Shown: positions 39,261 through 47,927, counted from the first letter of the stretch. The stretch is DNA of 64,000 bases from Enterobacter ludwigii (GCA_023023105.1 CP083824.1:1116001-1180000); one strand, 5' to 3'. The notes: generated by a model not told the origin, from the sequence alone. Numbers and translations: made by a program.

Positions 39261-39292
39261 ACTCCCTGCAGCTCAGATAAGCTGCAGGGAGT
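39261..39292. terminator. Hairpin between fimF and fimZ
   Basis: ACTCCCTGCAGC and GCTGCAGGGAGT form a 12 bp perfect stem around TCAGATAA. It sits in the convergent gap between fimF and fimZ. No long T run is present on either side, so termination strength is uncertain. Confidence 0.75.
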
Positions 39293-39301
39293 GAATTCAG
39301 G

Positions 39302-39934
39302 TTATAGCAGTTCGTGCGCTTTGGCGTAATCAATTAATTCCACGATACTTTGCACGCCCAGCTTGGAATAAATGTTGGATTTGTGCGCACTAATGGTTTT
39401 GTTACTCAATAGTAGCTGTTCAGCTATTTCCTTATTGGATAATCCATTCGCCAGATAACGTAATACCGTGACTTCACGATTCGATAATGGCATATCCACT
39501 GCGATCCCTTTCCCTGAACCCTGGTGATTTATAAAATTCAGCGTTTCCGACGGGAAAAAAGAATAGCCCATCAGGATCATATCTACGGCATTGTAGATCT
39601 CACCCAGGTCTTTTCGTTTACTGACAAAGCCATTTGCCCCGGCTCGAATGGCACGGCCTGAGTAAAACAACTCTGATTTCGACGAGAGGAACAGAATCTT
39701 AATGTTTTTATTTAAGTTTCTGATTCTCTTTAGTAAAGCGAAAGCATCTGTACTGGTGAGTTCGATGTCAAGGATCACCATATCAATAGGGTGATTACGG
39801 ATACAGTCAAGGACTTCATGGCTGTCGCCAGACTTGAGCTTGACGGTGATGTTTTTATTTTTCTGTAGCAGGACTTCTATCGACATTCTGACAATAGGGT
39901 GTTCGTCCATAATGATAACGGATGCCGGTTTCAT
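39302..39934 (-). CDS. fimZ: Fimbrial response regulator FimZ
   Basis: LuxR/NarL-type response regulator that activates type 1 fimbriae in Salmonella. It is 210 aa, the E. coli/Salmonella length. The receiver domain (1-~120) has the phosphoacceptor Asp in MVILDIELTS near residue 56 and Lys in VSKRKD near 106. The GerE-type HTH (about 148-205) reads LSNREVTVLRYLANGLSNKE and NKTISAHKSNIYSKLG. It is convergent with fimF. No partner sensor kinase is adjacent, as usual for fimZ. Confidence 0.94.
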   Translation of the reverse strand: MKPASVIIMDEHPIVRMSIEVLLQKNKNITVKLKSGDSHEVLDCIRNHPIDMVILDIELTSTDAFALLKRIRNLNKNIKILFLSSKSELFYSGRAIRAGANGFVSKRKDLGEIYNAVDMILMGYSFFPSETLNFINHQGSGKGIAVDMPLSNREVTVLRYLANGLSNKEIAEQLLLSNKTISAHKSNIYSKLGVQSIVELIDYAKAHELL

Positions 39935-40477
39935 TTTTAATGCCTCAGATTGTTAAAAGCGTTATGTAGAGTTTTGTAAAACTCACGAAATGCCGGAAGG
40001 ATATAATGTGCAGATCCCTATACCGAAGTATTTCCCTGGAAAGAGCGAAAGCATCCTTGTTTACGTAATGAAAAGAACTATGCCTCAGCGCGGTCATCTC
40101 ATTTGGCTGGTGTTGGCAAAAAGGTTTTTCTTATTCAGATTTGGTACGCATCTTATTATACAGGGTAAGTTTTTTCCGAAAACCCTGTAAATTAATATCC
40201 GTGTGTTGGTTTGTATTATCTTCTGGATCTGAATAGCTAATTTTTTAAAATTAGCGGAAATATCCTGGTATCTCATTTACCGCATATTTTCGTCTTTATG
40301 TAATAACAAAAAATAACAGATATCTCTGTATGTTGATTAATTGTTAACAAAATTACGCCTTTTTTAAAGGGGCGAACCCGCTGTGGAGAGGTTAAAAATT
40401 ACCCTCACAGGCCGTCAGACCTTCATCTGAAAGTTCTTACGTTGATCTGGATAACGGTGTCTGCTGTACAGGAGAAC

Positions 40478-40573
40478 ATGCTGACCGCTTCGCTTTTTAC
40501 TCCTGGAAGGTGTCACCAAGCTGCTTGTTTTTACATCATTATCATCTTATTAACGCCTTCTGCATTCACTTAA
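40478..40573 (+). CDS. Candidate 31-codon small ORF
   Basis: ATG at 40478 follows CAGGAGAAC, a good ribosome binding site at correct spacing. The frame reads MLTASLFTPGRCHQAACFYI, then IIILLTPSAFT and a TAA stop at 40571. The product would have a hydrophobic C-terminal half (FYIIIILL) that could sit in the membrane. I do not recognise it. It lies in the otherwise empty fimZ-fimY gap, on the opposite strand. Chance occurrence is possible; the ribosome binding site is the main support. Confidence 0.35.
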   Translation: MLTASLFTPGRCHQAACFYIIIILLTPSAFT

Positions 40574-40706
40574 CGGATGGAGGAAAGTTCTGCTGTTTCG
40601 TCAATTTGTGGTATTTCACAAGGTTCACGCCCATAAATTAGGAATAGTTATAATTTCGATTTTATTGTTAAGAATTAACATTGTTGCAACGTAAGTGGTA
40701 AGTAAA

Positions 40707-40726
40707 TTCCTAAACCGCTTTAGGAA
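40707..40726 (-). terminator. Hairpin after fimY
   Basis: TTCCTAAA-CCGC-TTTAGGAA is an 8 bp perfect stem starting 8 bases past the fimY stop codon on the minus strand, followed by TTTACTTAC. It is a weak terminator candidate. Confidence 0.6.
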
Positions 40727-40734
40727 ATAAGGGG

Positions 40735-41463
40735 TTAGGATGTGAGTGAAAACGTGCAGTCTGAGAGATTATTAAGAAGATGCAGCAATTCCTGGCGATG
40801 GCTTAGCCCGAGTTTCAGCAGGATGCAGCTAAGACGATAGATAATGCGGCTATAGGGACGATTCTGCATATGGGCAATCTGACGTAATGTCTTGCCCCGG
40901 GAAAGCTCCTGCAGGATGGGCCATTCATTACGCGAGAACCAGTCTTTCCCGGTACCCTGCGGGGGGCGGGTATCCAGCAGGCTGTGCTGGAGCGCAGTGG
41001 TGTTCAGCTGACGTTCGAGCACATGAAAGGGACCTGCCGCTTTGCAGAAGAGGCGGGTGTCGTAATTATCGGCCCGGACCAACAGCCAGGGCGTAAGGAA
41101 AGGAGGAAACAGGCTATGCCGTCTCAACTGATCCAGTTTCTCCAGAAGCCCCGTGGAGCGGCTTTCAATATCCACGACCAGACGGGCTGATGGCCACTGC
41201 GTCTGAGCGACAAGGGCGTCGTCCAGCGTGGCGTAGTCGCAGCAACTGCTCAGGGGAAACTGCCCGTTGAGAAAACCGGTGCGCAGGAAGTGATCCTCCG
41301 TCACCAGAAGGATAAACGGGGCGTCTGTTTTGCGGGGCTGGCTGATGGACTGGCTCAAAAATTCGAGTCGGTCGAAAAAGGGGGGAGCAAAAGGCGAGTG
41401 CGTAAATCCCAATGCATCACTTCCTGTACGCCGCCGCCTGTAACGGCGCACTGTCATTCGCAT
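40735..41463 (-). CDS. fimY: Fimbrial regulator FimY
   Basis: LuxR-like DNA-binding regulator of 242 aa needed with FimZ for fimbrial expression in Salmonella. I recognise it from blocks such as RLEFLSQSI, FLNGQFPLSSCCDYATL and FSRNEWPILQELSRGKTLRQ. The C-terminal HTH lies at about 185-230. The ATG at 41463 has AGGAGG eight bases upstream. Rare Arg codons occur at codon 9 (AGG) and codon 114 (AGA); the matching tRNA gene argU lies 1 kb away. It is read after the EAL gene across a 24 bp gap, so the two are probably one operon. Confidence 0.88.
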   Translation of the reverse strand: MRMTVRRYRRRRTGSDALGFTHSPFAPPFFDRLEFLSQSISQPRKTDAPFILLVTEDHFLRTGFLNGQFPLSSCCDYATLDDALVAQTQWPSARLVVDIESRSTGLLEKLDQLRRHSLFPPFLTPWLLVRADNYDTRLFCKAAGPFHVLERQLNTTALQHSLLDTRPPQGTGKDWFSRNEWPILQELSRGKTLRQIAHMQNRPYSRIIYRLSCILLKLGLSHRQELLHLLNNLSDCTFSLTS

Positions 41464-41487
41464 GGTCTCCCTCCTGGAAATGGCTTT

Positions 41488-42186
41488 TTAATCCTCCGGC
41501 CATGTCCAGGACGGCCAGTAATACCCCTGGCCGAGATCTGCGCCCGCCTGCAGTGCCCAGGTGTGATCGCGCTCAGTTTCAATCCCTTCGATAAGAACTT
41601 TCCCGGCAAGCTGAAAGCAAAGTGAAACCAGTTGCCTCAGCGCAGGGGTGGCGCGTAAGCGCCAGAAAGCTTCTTTATCAATCTTGATGCCGCTTAACGG
41701 TAGGCGACAGGATATAAACGACGATATTAATACTTCATCAATATCATCCAGCCAGATGCTGTGCCCCTGCCTTCTGAGTTGCTGCAGGTTCTGAATGACG
41801 CTCTGTTTCTGTGCAACAGACAGCGCCAAAAAAGCCGCGAGATCGACGATCTCAATATTCAGCGGAGCCCCACTCAGCCGGATAAGTCGCTGAAAAGATT
41901 CTGACTCTGTCAGGACGGTTATCGGCAGATTAATAAAAAGGTTATGACAGTGCGGTGTATTTTTTAACGCGACAAGCTGCGCTTCAAGCAGGGTTATCGA
42001 CTCTTCTGCGGACTGACGATGGAAAAACGCCTCACTGTGCCGTGTTTCGGACATGATGCTAAGCACCTCAGCGCCAATCTGACGCAAAGAGGTGAGGGCG
42101 ACAATGGGCTCAAGTTTAATGCCGACGATGTCCTGAGAAAGGGTCTGTAGCTGGGGGGGCGTATAGATCAGGTTTTGCGCTGTCAC
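41488..42186 (-). CDS. EAL-domain protein of the fim cluster (STM0551-like)
   Basis: A 232 aa stand-alone EAL domain, the family of c-di-GMP phosphodiesterases; Salmonella has a similar gene at this spot in its fim cluster. The signature is E-V-L rather than E-A-L (IGAEVLSIM, near residue 38). Other metal and catalytic positions are mostly kept: N in INLPITV, E in IEIVDL, the D-D pair in WLDDIDEVL, K in GIKIDKEAF, E in LIEGIETE and Q in LGQGYYW. The loop after D-D (usually FGTGYSSL) is divergent. Activity is therefore plausible but not certain. It starts with GTG at 42186, with AGGA upstream. No signal peptide or membrane segment is present. Confidence 0.85.
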   Translation of the reverse strand: MTAQNLIYTPPQLQTLSQDIVGIKLEPIVALTSLRQIGAEVLSIMSETRHSEAFFHRQSAEESITLLEAQLVALKNTPHCHNLFINLPITVLTESESFQRLIRLSGAPLNIEIVDLAAFLALSVAQKQSVIQNLQQLRRQGHSIWLDDIDEVLISSFISCRLPLSGIKIDKEAFWRLRATPALRQLVSLCFQLAGKVLIEGIETERDHTWALQAGADLGQGYYWPSWTWPED

Positions 42187-42464
42187 TCCATTGTCCTGTT
42201 GTCTGTCAGCCTCCGGGCGGCCGGGATACCTCTTACTAGTGTGACGAGGTGACGTTCAGGAAAACAGCAGGCGTTACTTAAATGCCACTAAGCCTTTTCG
42301 CAGCGCATAATTTTACGGTGAATTTGATGAAAATGTTGAAAAAACAGCCGTATTTACAACCGACTAGTCGTTATTGGGCCTGAAAACGGAAAAGGCATTG
42401 ACTCACCTGACATTGACCGTATAATTCTTCGCGTTTCACCACCGCGAAGTTCACTCTTCTCAGT

Positions 42465-42541
42465 GCGCCCTTAGCTCAGTTGGATAGAGCAACGGCCTTC
42501 TAAGCCGTAGGTCGTAGGTTCGAATCCTACAGGGCGTGCCA
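42465..42541 (+). tRNA. argU: tRNA-Arg (anticodon TCT)
   Basis: A 77 base tRNA with encoded CCA. Acceptor arms GCGCCCT (42465-42471) and AGGGCGT pair with a G-U wobble at position 1-72. The D-loop region is AGCTCAGTTGGATAGAGC, the anticodon loop CTTCTAA (42497-42503) has anticodon TCT at 42499-42501, and the T arm GTAGGTTCGAATCCTAC is canonical. It decodes the rare Arg codons AGA/AGG. It is the argU/fimU gene, a favoured phage and island integration site; no integrase gene or second attachment copy is visible here. Confidence 0.97.
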
Positions 42542-42640
42542 TTTGATCCCCGTAATCCCCCAGACTCCATCGCCATACTTGAACTGAAACATATCCCTGC
42601 TTAACTCAATGGTGATTAATCCTGTGATGAGGACTCAGCC

Positions 42641-43861
42641 ATGGCATATGTCGACAAAGCGCTTCGGTTTAATCCTGCCTCTCCTGTCTTTCAGGAGAAT
42701 CTTCACGACGTCTATCACCATATGCGAAACCATCAGCCGGTGACGCGAATCGGGAAAACATGGGTGCTTACCCGCTATCAGGACGTGTATCAGGCAATGA
42801 AAGAGCGTGCATTCGTCTCTTCAGGTATCCCTGAAGACGTGCATGCTGTACTGGAAAAAGAGTGTTTTAACCTTCCGCCCCGGCTGCGGGATCTTCTCTA
42901 CGGCATTGTCCTTTTTGAGGAGGGAAGTGTTCATCGCGCTCACCGTCAGGCTCTGCAAGCTCTGTTTACCGGCGAATCCTGGAGGGCATTAACCCATCTC
43001 ATCTCACACGAATCACATTCAGTGGTAGCCGCTTTACCCACAGCTCGCCCGTTTGACGGAGTTCGGCAGATTGCAGCGCCGCTATGGGGGAAGCTTTTCA
43101 CCGTATGGCTTAACCTGCCGCAGGCGCAACAGGAGGTGGTGGAGCAAGAGAAAAGTGCCATCAGGCTATTGCTGGATCCCAGCGCCATTGACCGTGAGGG
43201 GCTTCAGAGGCTGATAAAAGCGCTCTCCCGTCTGGATGATAGCTTTCTCCAGCTCGCACAGGCGCACAGAGAAGGTTACGATTCGCTGTTTTATCGCAGC
43301 CTGCTGAAAGGATATGGCGGAGATGGGAATGCGCTTTATGAGCGGTTTAGCACGGACTGCATCACGATGCTTATTGGCGGCAGTGAAACCAGCGAAGCGC
43401 TAACCGGAAATCTGCTCTATATGCTGGCATTGCATCCGGAATTGCAGGATGGGGTCAGAAATAACACGCTGCGGATGAAAGAGATAGTAAGCGAAACGAT
43501 GCGCTTTGAATCCCCGCTTCAGATGGGTAGGCGGAATGTTGCGGCTCCTGTGCATTTTCTGGGGCGTGAACTGAAGGCTGGCGATAACGTGTTACTGTGC
43601 CTTGGCTCCGCTAACCGGGATGAACGCGTTTTTGAAGAGGCGTCGCGCTTTATTCCGGGCAGAAAGAATGCACAGCGACAGCTAGGGTTTGGAGCAGGTG
43701 TGCACCAGTGCATCGGGCAGTTGCTGGCGCAGTTTCAGGCTGAAAATCTGGCGGCGGCCCTGAGCAAGCGAGGGATTACCGCTTTGGACGGTGAGGCGAA
43801 ATGGTCGAATCGAAGTCTGATCCTGAGAACGCTGGAGACACTTCCGCTTAAGATCGACTAA
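42641..43861 (+). CDS. Cytochrome P450
   Basis: Soluble bacterial-type haem-thiolate monooxygenase of 406 aa. Helix I carries G-G-S-E-T (E249-T250) in place of the usual A-G-x-D/E-T. The E-x-x-R pair is E285 and R288 (SETMRFESP). The haem loop FGAGVHQCIG has the axial ligand C357. No membrane anchor is present. No ferredoxin, ferredoxin reductase or biosynthetic gene adjoins it, so the electron donor and substrate are unknown. P450s are uncommon in Enterobacteriaceae. Its place 100 bp past argU suggests acquisition. GAGGACT precedes the ATG, and a weak terminator follows the stop. Confidence 0.92.
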   Translation: MAYVDKALRFNPASPVFQENLHDVYHHMRNHQPVTRIGKTWVLTRYQDVYQAMKERAFVSSGIPEDVHAVLEKECFNLPPRLRDLLYGIVLFEEGSVHRAHRQALQALFTGESWRALTHLISHESHSVVAALPTARPFDGVRQIAAPLWGKLFTVWLNLPQAQQEVVEQEKSAIRLLLDPSAIDREGLQRLIKALSRLDDSFLQLAQAHREGYDSLFYRSLLKGYGGDGNALYERFSTDCITMLIGGSETSEALTGNLLYMLALHPELQDGVRNNTLRMKEIVSETMRFESPLQMGRRNVAAPVHFLGRELKAGDNVLLCLGSANRDERVFEEASRFIPGRKNAQRQLGFGAGVHQCIGQLLAQFQAENLAAALSKRGITALDGEAKWSNRSLILRTLETLPLKID

Positions 43862-43875
43862 TGCGATAACAGGAC

Positions 43876-43901
43876 AATGACATGAAGGGAGTCATTTTTT
43901 T
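43876..43901 (+). terminator. Terminator after the P450 gene
   Basis: AATGAC and GTCATT arms (43876-43881, 43891-43896) around a 9 base loop, followed by TTTTT, 14 bases past the stop. Confidence 0.6.
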
Positions 43902-44099
43902 CTAATGCCCTGTGGTCGAATTTTTATTCTTTTCTTTTCGGTTAAATAACGGCTTAATAAATAGAGTGCTAATTATCTTTTATTAGGGCAGTCCTTAAGG
44001 ATTTCTTAATCTTTATTTTTCTCCATTCTTAAATCTGGATTTTTATCACTTTAAACACCTCTATAATGAAATTTTACACTTTTACGCTAAAACTGGATT

Positions 44100-44118
44100 G
44101 ATACTAATTATCATTAGC
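44100..44118 (+). promoter_or_regulatory. Fur box before the ferric transporter operon
   Basis: GATACTAATTATCATTAGC matches the 19 bp Fur consensus GATAATGATAATCATTATC at 15 positions. It lies 74 bp upstream of the binding-protein start, in a 324 bp AT-rich gap (43862-44185) that holds no gene. Confidence 0.85.
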
Positions 44119-44191
44119 GTTTTTGTATGCTTTAATCCTGTCCCACAAAGCTATGCGTTGTTAATCACGTTGGTCAATTAAGGATATGTTC

Positions 44192-45208
44192 ATGAATTCT
44201 CGTCTGCTGTCATGTTTCTCCCTTGCCTTGTTGTCTTCATCACTTTTACTTTCTACACAATCAGTTGCGGCCGATAACAACGAGGGTATCGTTGTCTACA
44301 ACGCGCAGCACGAAAACCTGGTTAAGTCGTGGGTTGACGGTTTTACTAAAGAAACCGGTATTAAAGTGACTCTGCGTAACGGTGATGACAGCGAGCTGGG
44401 TAACCAGCTGGTTCAGGAAGGCAGCGCATCGCCAGCAGACGTATTCCTGACGGAAAACTCGCCGTCCATGGTTCTGGTGGATAATGCCAACCTGTTCGCG
44501 CCGCTGAATGCAGATACCCTGAAGCAGGTACCAGCAGAATATCGTCCGGCGCACGGTCGCTGGATCGGGATTGCTGCCCGCAGCACGGTGTTCGTGTATA
44601 ACCCGGAAAAACTGACCGAACAGCAGCTGCCAAAATCGCTGATGGATCTGGCGAAACCTGAGTGGAAAGGCCGTTGGGCGGCATCACCGTCAGGCGCAGA
44701 TTTCCAGGCCATCGTGAGCGCAATGCTGGCCCTGAAAGGCGAGAAGGCGACTCTGGAATGGCTTAAAGCGATGAAAACCAATTTTGTTGCCTACAAAGGT
44801 AACAGCACCGTCATGAAGGCCGTCAATGCCGGTCAGATTGATGGCGGCGTGATTTATCACTACTACCGTTTTGTCGACCAGTCCAAAACGGGTGAAAACA
44901 GCAAAAACACCCAGCTCTACTACTTCAAACACCAGGATCCGGGCGCGTTTGTGAGCCTCTCCGGCGGTGGTGTACTGGCATCCAGCAAACACAAAGAGCA
45001 AGCACAGGCGTTCATCAAATACATCACGGGTAAAGAAGGCCAGGAAAGCCTGCGTACCAACAATGCCTTTGAATATGCTGTGGGTGTAAATGCTGCCTCT
45101 AACCCGAAACTTGTTCCGCTGAAAGATCTCGATGCGCCGAAAGTTGAACCTTCAACGCTCAACAGTAAAAAAGTTATCGAGCTGATGACACAAGCCGGTC
45201 TGCTGTGA
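44192..45208 (+). CDS. Periplasmic ferric-iron binding protein (FbpA/SfuA/KfuA family)
   Basis: Captures Fe(III) in the periplasm for the ABC permease next door. It is 338 aa from the ATG at 44192 (MNSRLLSCFSL), which has AAGGA seven bases upstream; an ATG at 44186 is too close to that site. A signal peptide ends SVAA-DN. The mature start EGIVVYNAQHENL and the paired tyrosines in VIYHYYRF are the FbpA iron ligands of this class. Order A-B-C and the Fur box support iron uptake. K-12 has no such operon here. Similar systems are SfuABC (Serratia) and KfuABC (Klebsiella); I cannot say which is closest. Confidence 0.9.
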   Translation: MNSRLLSCFSLALLSSSLLLSTQSVAADNNEGIVVYNAQHENLVKSWVDGFTKETGIKVTLRNGDDSELGNQLVQEGSASPADVFLTENSPSMVLVDNANLFAPLNADTLKQVPAEYRPAHGRWIGIAARSTVFVYNPEKLTEQQLPKSLMDLAKPEWKGRWAASPSGADFQAIVSAMLALKGEKATLEWLKAMKTNFVAYKGNSTVMKAVNAGQIDGGVIYHYYRFVDQSKTGENSKNTQLYYFKHQDPGAFVSLSGGGVLASSKHKEQAQAFIKYITGKEGQESLRTNNAFEYAVGVNAASNPKLVPLKDLDAPKVEPSTLNSKKVIELMTQAGLL

Positions 45209-45232
45209 TCCTGAGAGTAAAGTGAACGTCTT

Positions 45233-46807
45233 ATGTCTGGTCTAAGTCTCGACATCGGCAAAAACAGAGTGCAGGAGCCTGCTCGCAGGCGTCCTGCACT
45301 GCCGATGGTTGCGTTAGCTGTCCTGTTTTCATTAATGGCGCTTCTGCCTTTAGGTTTTATCATTGCCATTGGCATTGAGACGGGCTGGGAGACGATTAAG
45401 GCGCTGGTGTTCCGCCCGCGTGTTGCTGAGTTGCTCAGCAACACGCTGTGGCTGACGGCGTTAGCGGTTCCGCTTTGTATTGTGACAGGCGTAGCAATCG
45501 CCTGGCTCACAGAGCGCACGCAGCTTGCCGGACGAGGGATCTGGTCTGCGCTGGCGGTGGCTCCGCTGGCTATCCCCGCGTTTGTACAAAGTTATGCGTG
45601 GGTAAGTGTTGTCCCGTCGATGCATGGACTTTCTGCAGGCGTGTTCCTCTCCGTGCTTGCCTACTATCCCTTTATCTATATGCCGGTAGCGGCGGTGCTG
45701 CGCCGCCTTGACCCGACGCTGGAAGATGTGGCCGCTTCGCTCGGCACGCCGCCGTGGCGGGTCTTTTTCCGCGTGGTGCTGCCACAACTCAAGCTGGCTA
45801 TCTGCGGCGGCGCGCTGCTGGTGGCGCTGCACCTGCTGGCGGAATATGGCCTGTACGTGATGATCCGTTTTGATACCTTCACCACGGCGATTTATGACCA
45901 GTTTCAGTCTACCTTCAGCGGTCCTGCCGCAAACATGCTGGCGGGTGTACTGGCCCTGTGCTGTCTGGCTATCTTAGTGCTGGAAGGCGTGACGCGCGGA
46001 AAAGCACGCTACGCGCGCATTGGTGCTGGTGCCGCACGTGAACAGAAGCGCTGGCCGCTGAAACCCGCTGCGGCTGCGCTGGGTCAGCTGTTTTTCATCG
46101 TGCTGATTGTTCTGGCACTGGGCGTGCCATTAATTGTTCTGTGTCGCTGGATTTGGCTCGGCGGTGTGCAAAACTGGATGAGCGCCGATCTCTGGCACTC
46201 ACTGCGCCAGACGCTGATGCTTGGTGTGGGTGGTGCTCTGTTGACGACAGCGTGTGTGATCCCCATCGCCTGGCTCGGAATTCGCTACCCCCACCGCGTT
46301 TTTCGTATGCTGGAAGGCTGCATCTACATCACCAGTTCGCTGCCGGGGATTGTCACCGCGCTTGCGCTGGTCACTGTCACCATTCATTACGCCCGTCCCA
46401 TTTACCAGACGGAAATTACCCTGTTCCTTGCCTATCTGCTGATGTTTATGCCCCGCGCGCTCATTAACCTGCGTGCCGGGATAGCACAGGCACCGGTGGA
46501 ACTGGAAAACGTGGCGCGCAGTCTTGGCAGTACGCCGGCGAAGGCACTATGGAGCGTCACGATGCGGCTGGCTGCGCCAGGTGCGGCAGCGGGGGCGGCA
46601 CTTGTTTTCCTCGGTGTCAGCAACGAGCTGACTGCGACTCTGCTGCTCTCTCCGCTGGGCACGCGCACGCTCTCCACCGGGTTCTGGGCGCTGACCAGTG
46701 AAATTGACTATGTGGCCGCAGCGCCTTACGCAATGCTGATGATCCTGATTTCACTCCCGCTGACCGCCATTCTCTATATGCAGTCGAAAAAAATTGCAGG
46801 GCTTTGA
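45233..46807 (+). CDS. Ferric-iron ABC transporter permease (FbpB family)
   Basis: Inner-membrane permease of 524 aa made of two fused permease halves, each with about six helices and one BPD_transp_1 loop: first [23 protein letters not shown] region near residue 160, second [20 protein letters not shown] near 425. These E-A-A-type loops contact the ATPase. It starts 24 bp after the binding-protein gene, with the ATPase gene following one base after its stop. It transports Fe(III) by homology. Confidence 0.91.
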   Translation: MSGLSLDIGKNRVQEPARRRPALPMVALAVLFSLMALLPLGFIIAIGIETGWETIKALVFRPRVAELLSNTLWLTALAVPLCIVTGVAIAWLTERTQLAGRGIWSALAVAPLAIPAFVQSYAWVSVVPSMHGLSAGVFLSVLAYYPFIYMPVAAVLRRLDPTLEDVAASLGTPPWRVFFRVVLPQLKLAICGGALLVALHLLAEYGLYVMIRFDTFTTAIYDQFQSTFSGPAANMLAGVLALCCLAILVLEGVTRGKARYARIGAGAAREQKRWPLKPAAAALGQLFFIVLIVLALGVPLIVLCRWIWLGGVQNWMSADLWHSLRQTLMLGVGGALLTTACVIPIAWLGIRYPHRVFRMLEGCIYITSSLPGIVTALALVTVTIHYARPIYQTEITLFLAYLLMFMPRALINLRAGIAQAPVELENVARSLGSTPAKALWSVTMRLAAPGAAAGAALVFLGVSNELTATLLLSPLGTRTLSTGFWALTSEIDYVAAAPYAMLMILISLPLTAILYMQSKKIAGL

Positions 46808-46808
46808 C

Positions 46809-47840
46809 ATGCTTGAATTAACCTCCATTTCTAAAACATTCTCTGATGTGCAGGTGCTCGACAGCTTAAACCTGAGCGTTGCCCCCGGGAGCCGGACGGC
46901 AATTGTCGGGCCATCCGGGTCAGGTAAAACCACGCTGCTGCGAATTCTTGCCGGGTTTGAAACACCGGACACCGGGCGTATTGTCATGCAGGGGCGAACG
47001 CTGTTCGATGAGAACAGTTTTGTCCCCGCCCACCTGCGCGGGATCGGTTTTGTTCCTCAGGAGGGCGCATTGTTCCCGCATCTTAATGTGGCAGATAACA
47101 TTGCCTGGGGGCTGGACGGTACCCGTCATGAGAAGCGTCAGCGTATTGAAGCGCTGATGGATATGGTTTCGCTGGACAGGCAGCTTGCGACACACTGGCC
47201 GCATGAGATTTCCGGTGGGCAGCAGCAGCGTGTGGCGCTGGCCCGTGCGCTGGCCCAACGTCCTTCATTGATGCTGCTGGATGAACCTTTCTCGGCTCTG
47301 GATACGGGCCTGCGCGCGATGACGCGCAAAGCAACGGCCGATCTGCTGGCCGAAGCGGGCGTTGCCTCCATTCTGGTCACCCACGATCAGAACGAAGCGT
47401 TGTCGTTTGCCACCCAGGTTGCCGTCATGCGTGCCGGACGTTTTACCCAGGTTGGTACGCCTTATGAAGTCTACACGCAGCCTGTTGACGAAGAAACGGC
47501 GCTGTTTCTTGGAGATGCGGTGATCCTGCCAGCTCAGCTCAATGCCGGGAGTGCCCTGTGCGCGCTGGGTGAGGTGCCGACGGACAACGCGCATGCGACA
47601 GGAGAGGGCAGGGTAATGATGCGCCCCGAACAGCTGCGCGTAACGGCATGTGCAGCGCATGAAAGCCCGATCTCGATTCTTGATGTGGATTTCACCGGTC
47701 AGCTGTCGACGCTCACCCTGGGATTAGCCGGGCAACAGCAGCCTGTGATTCTGAAGACGGTAAGCCAGCCTGGGTGGAACCCTGGGACGTCGGTACGCAT
47801 TGATATTGCTGGCACGGCGCGTGTTTTTGAATATTCTTAA
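46809..47840 (+). CDS. Ferric-iron ABC transporter ATP-binding protein (FbpC family)
   Basis: ATPase of the iron importer, 343 aa from the ATG at 46809 (MLELTSISKTFSDV). Walker A GPSGSGKTT (~residue 36), Q-loop VPQEGALFPH, signature ISGGQQQR (~133), Walker B MLLDEPFSALD (~155) and H-loop VTHDQ are present. A C-terminal TOBE/OB-type regulatory domain (about 240-343) contains MMRPEQLRV. The gene starts one base after the permease stop. A strong terminator follows. Confidence 0.92.
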   Translation: MLELTSISKTFSDVQVLDSLNLSVAPGSRTAIVGPSGSGKTTLLRILAGFETPDTGRIVMQGRTLFDENSFVPAHLRGIGFVPQEGALFPHLNVADNIAWGLDGTRHEKRQRIEALMDMVSLDRQLATHWPHEISGGQQQRVALARALAQRPSLMLLDEPFSALDTGLRAMTRKATADLLAEAGVASILVTHDQNEALSFATQVAVMRAGRFTQVGTPYEVYTQPVDEETALFLGDAVILPAQLNAGSALCALGEVPTDNAHATGEGRVMMRPEQLRVTACAAHESPISILDVDFTGQLSTLTLGLAGQQQPVILKTVSQPGWNPGTSVRIDIAGTARVFEYS

Positions 47841-47927
47841 TAGTCGTTAGTAATTTCATGCAACGGGTTGTTATAAAAGAATTTTCCAGGACGTATGGCA
47901 TTTCCTGAGATTCTCTACCATGCTCAT

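Larger units (their letters stand above)
39935..40734. promoter_or_regulatory. 800 bp AT-rich region between fimZ and fimY
   Basis: No full-size gene. It should hold the fimZ promoter and long regulatory DNA. Visible structure: ACAGGGT...ACCCTGT arms (40160-40188), a near-perfect AT palindrome GCTAATTTTT/TAAAATTAGC (40236-40255), a small ORF with a good ribosome binding site (40478-40573), and a hairpin after fimY (40707-40726). It is clearly richer in A+T than the flanking genes, which fits an H-NS-bound regulatory region, as inferred for the fim loci of Salmonella. Confidence 0.6.

Noticed and set aside
39990..40190. Plus-strand open frame of 66 codons in the fimZ-fimY gap
   Set aside because: No good ribosome binding site, it passes through a hairpin arm at 40160-40188, and its composition is that of AT-rich non-coding DNA.
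42465..43900. Prophage or integrated island at argU
   Set aside because: No integrase, phage gene or duplicate of the tRNA 3' end is visible downstream; only the unusual gene content hints at past insertion.
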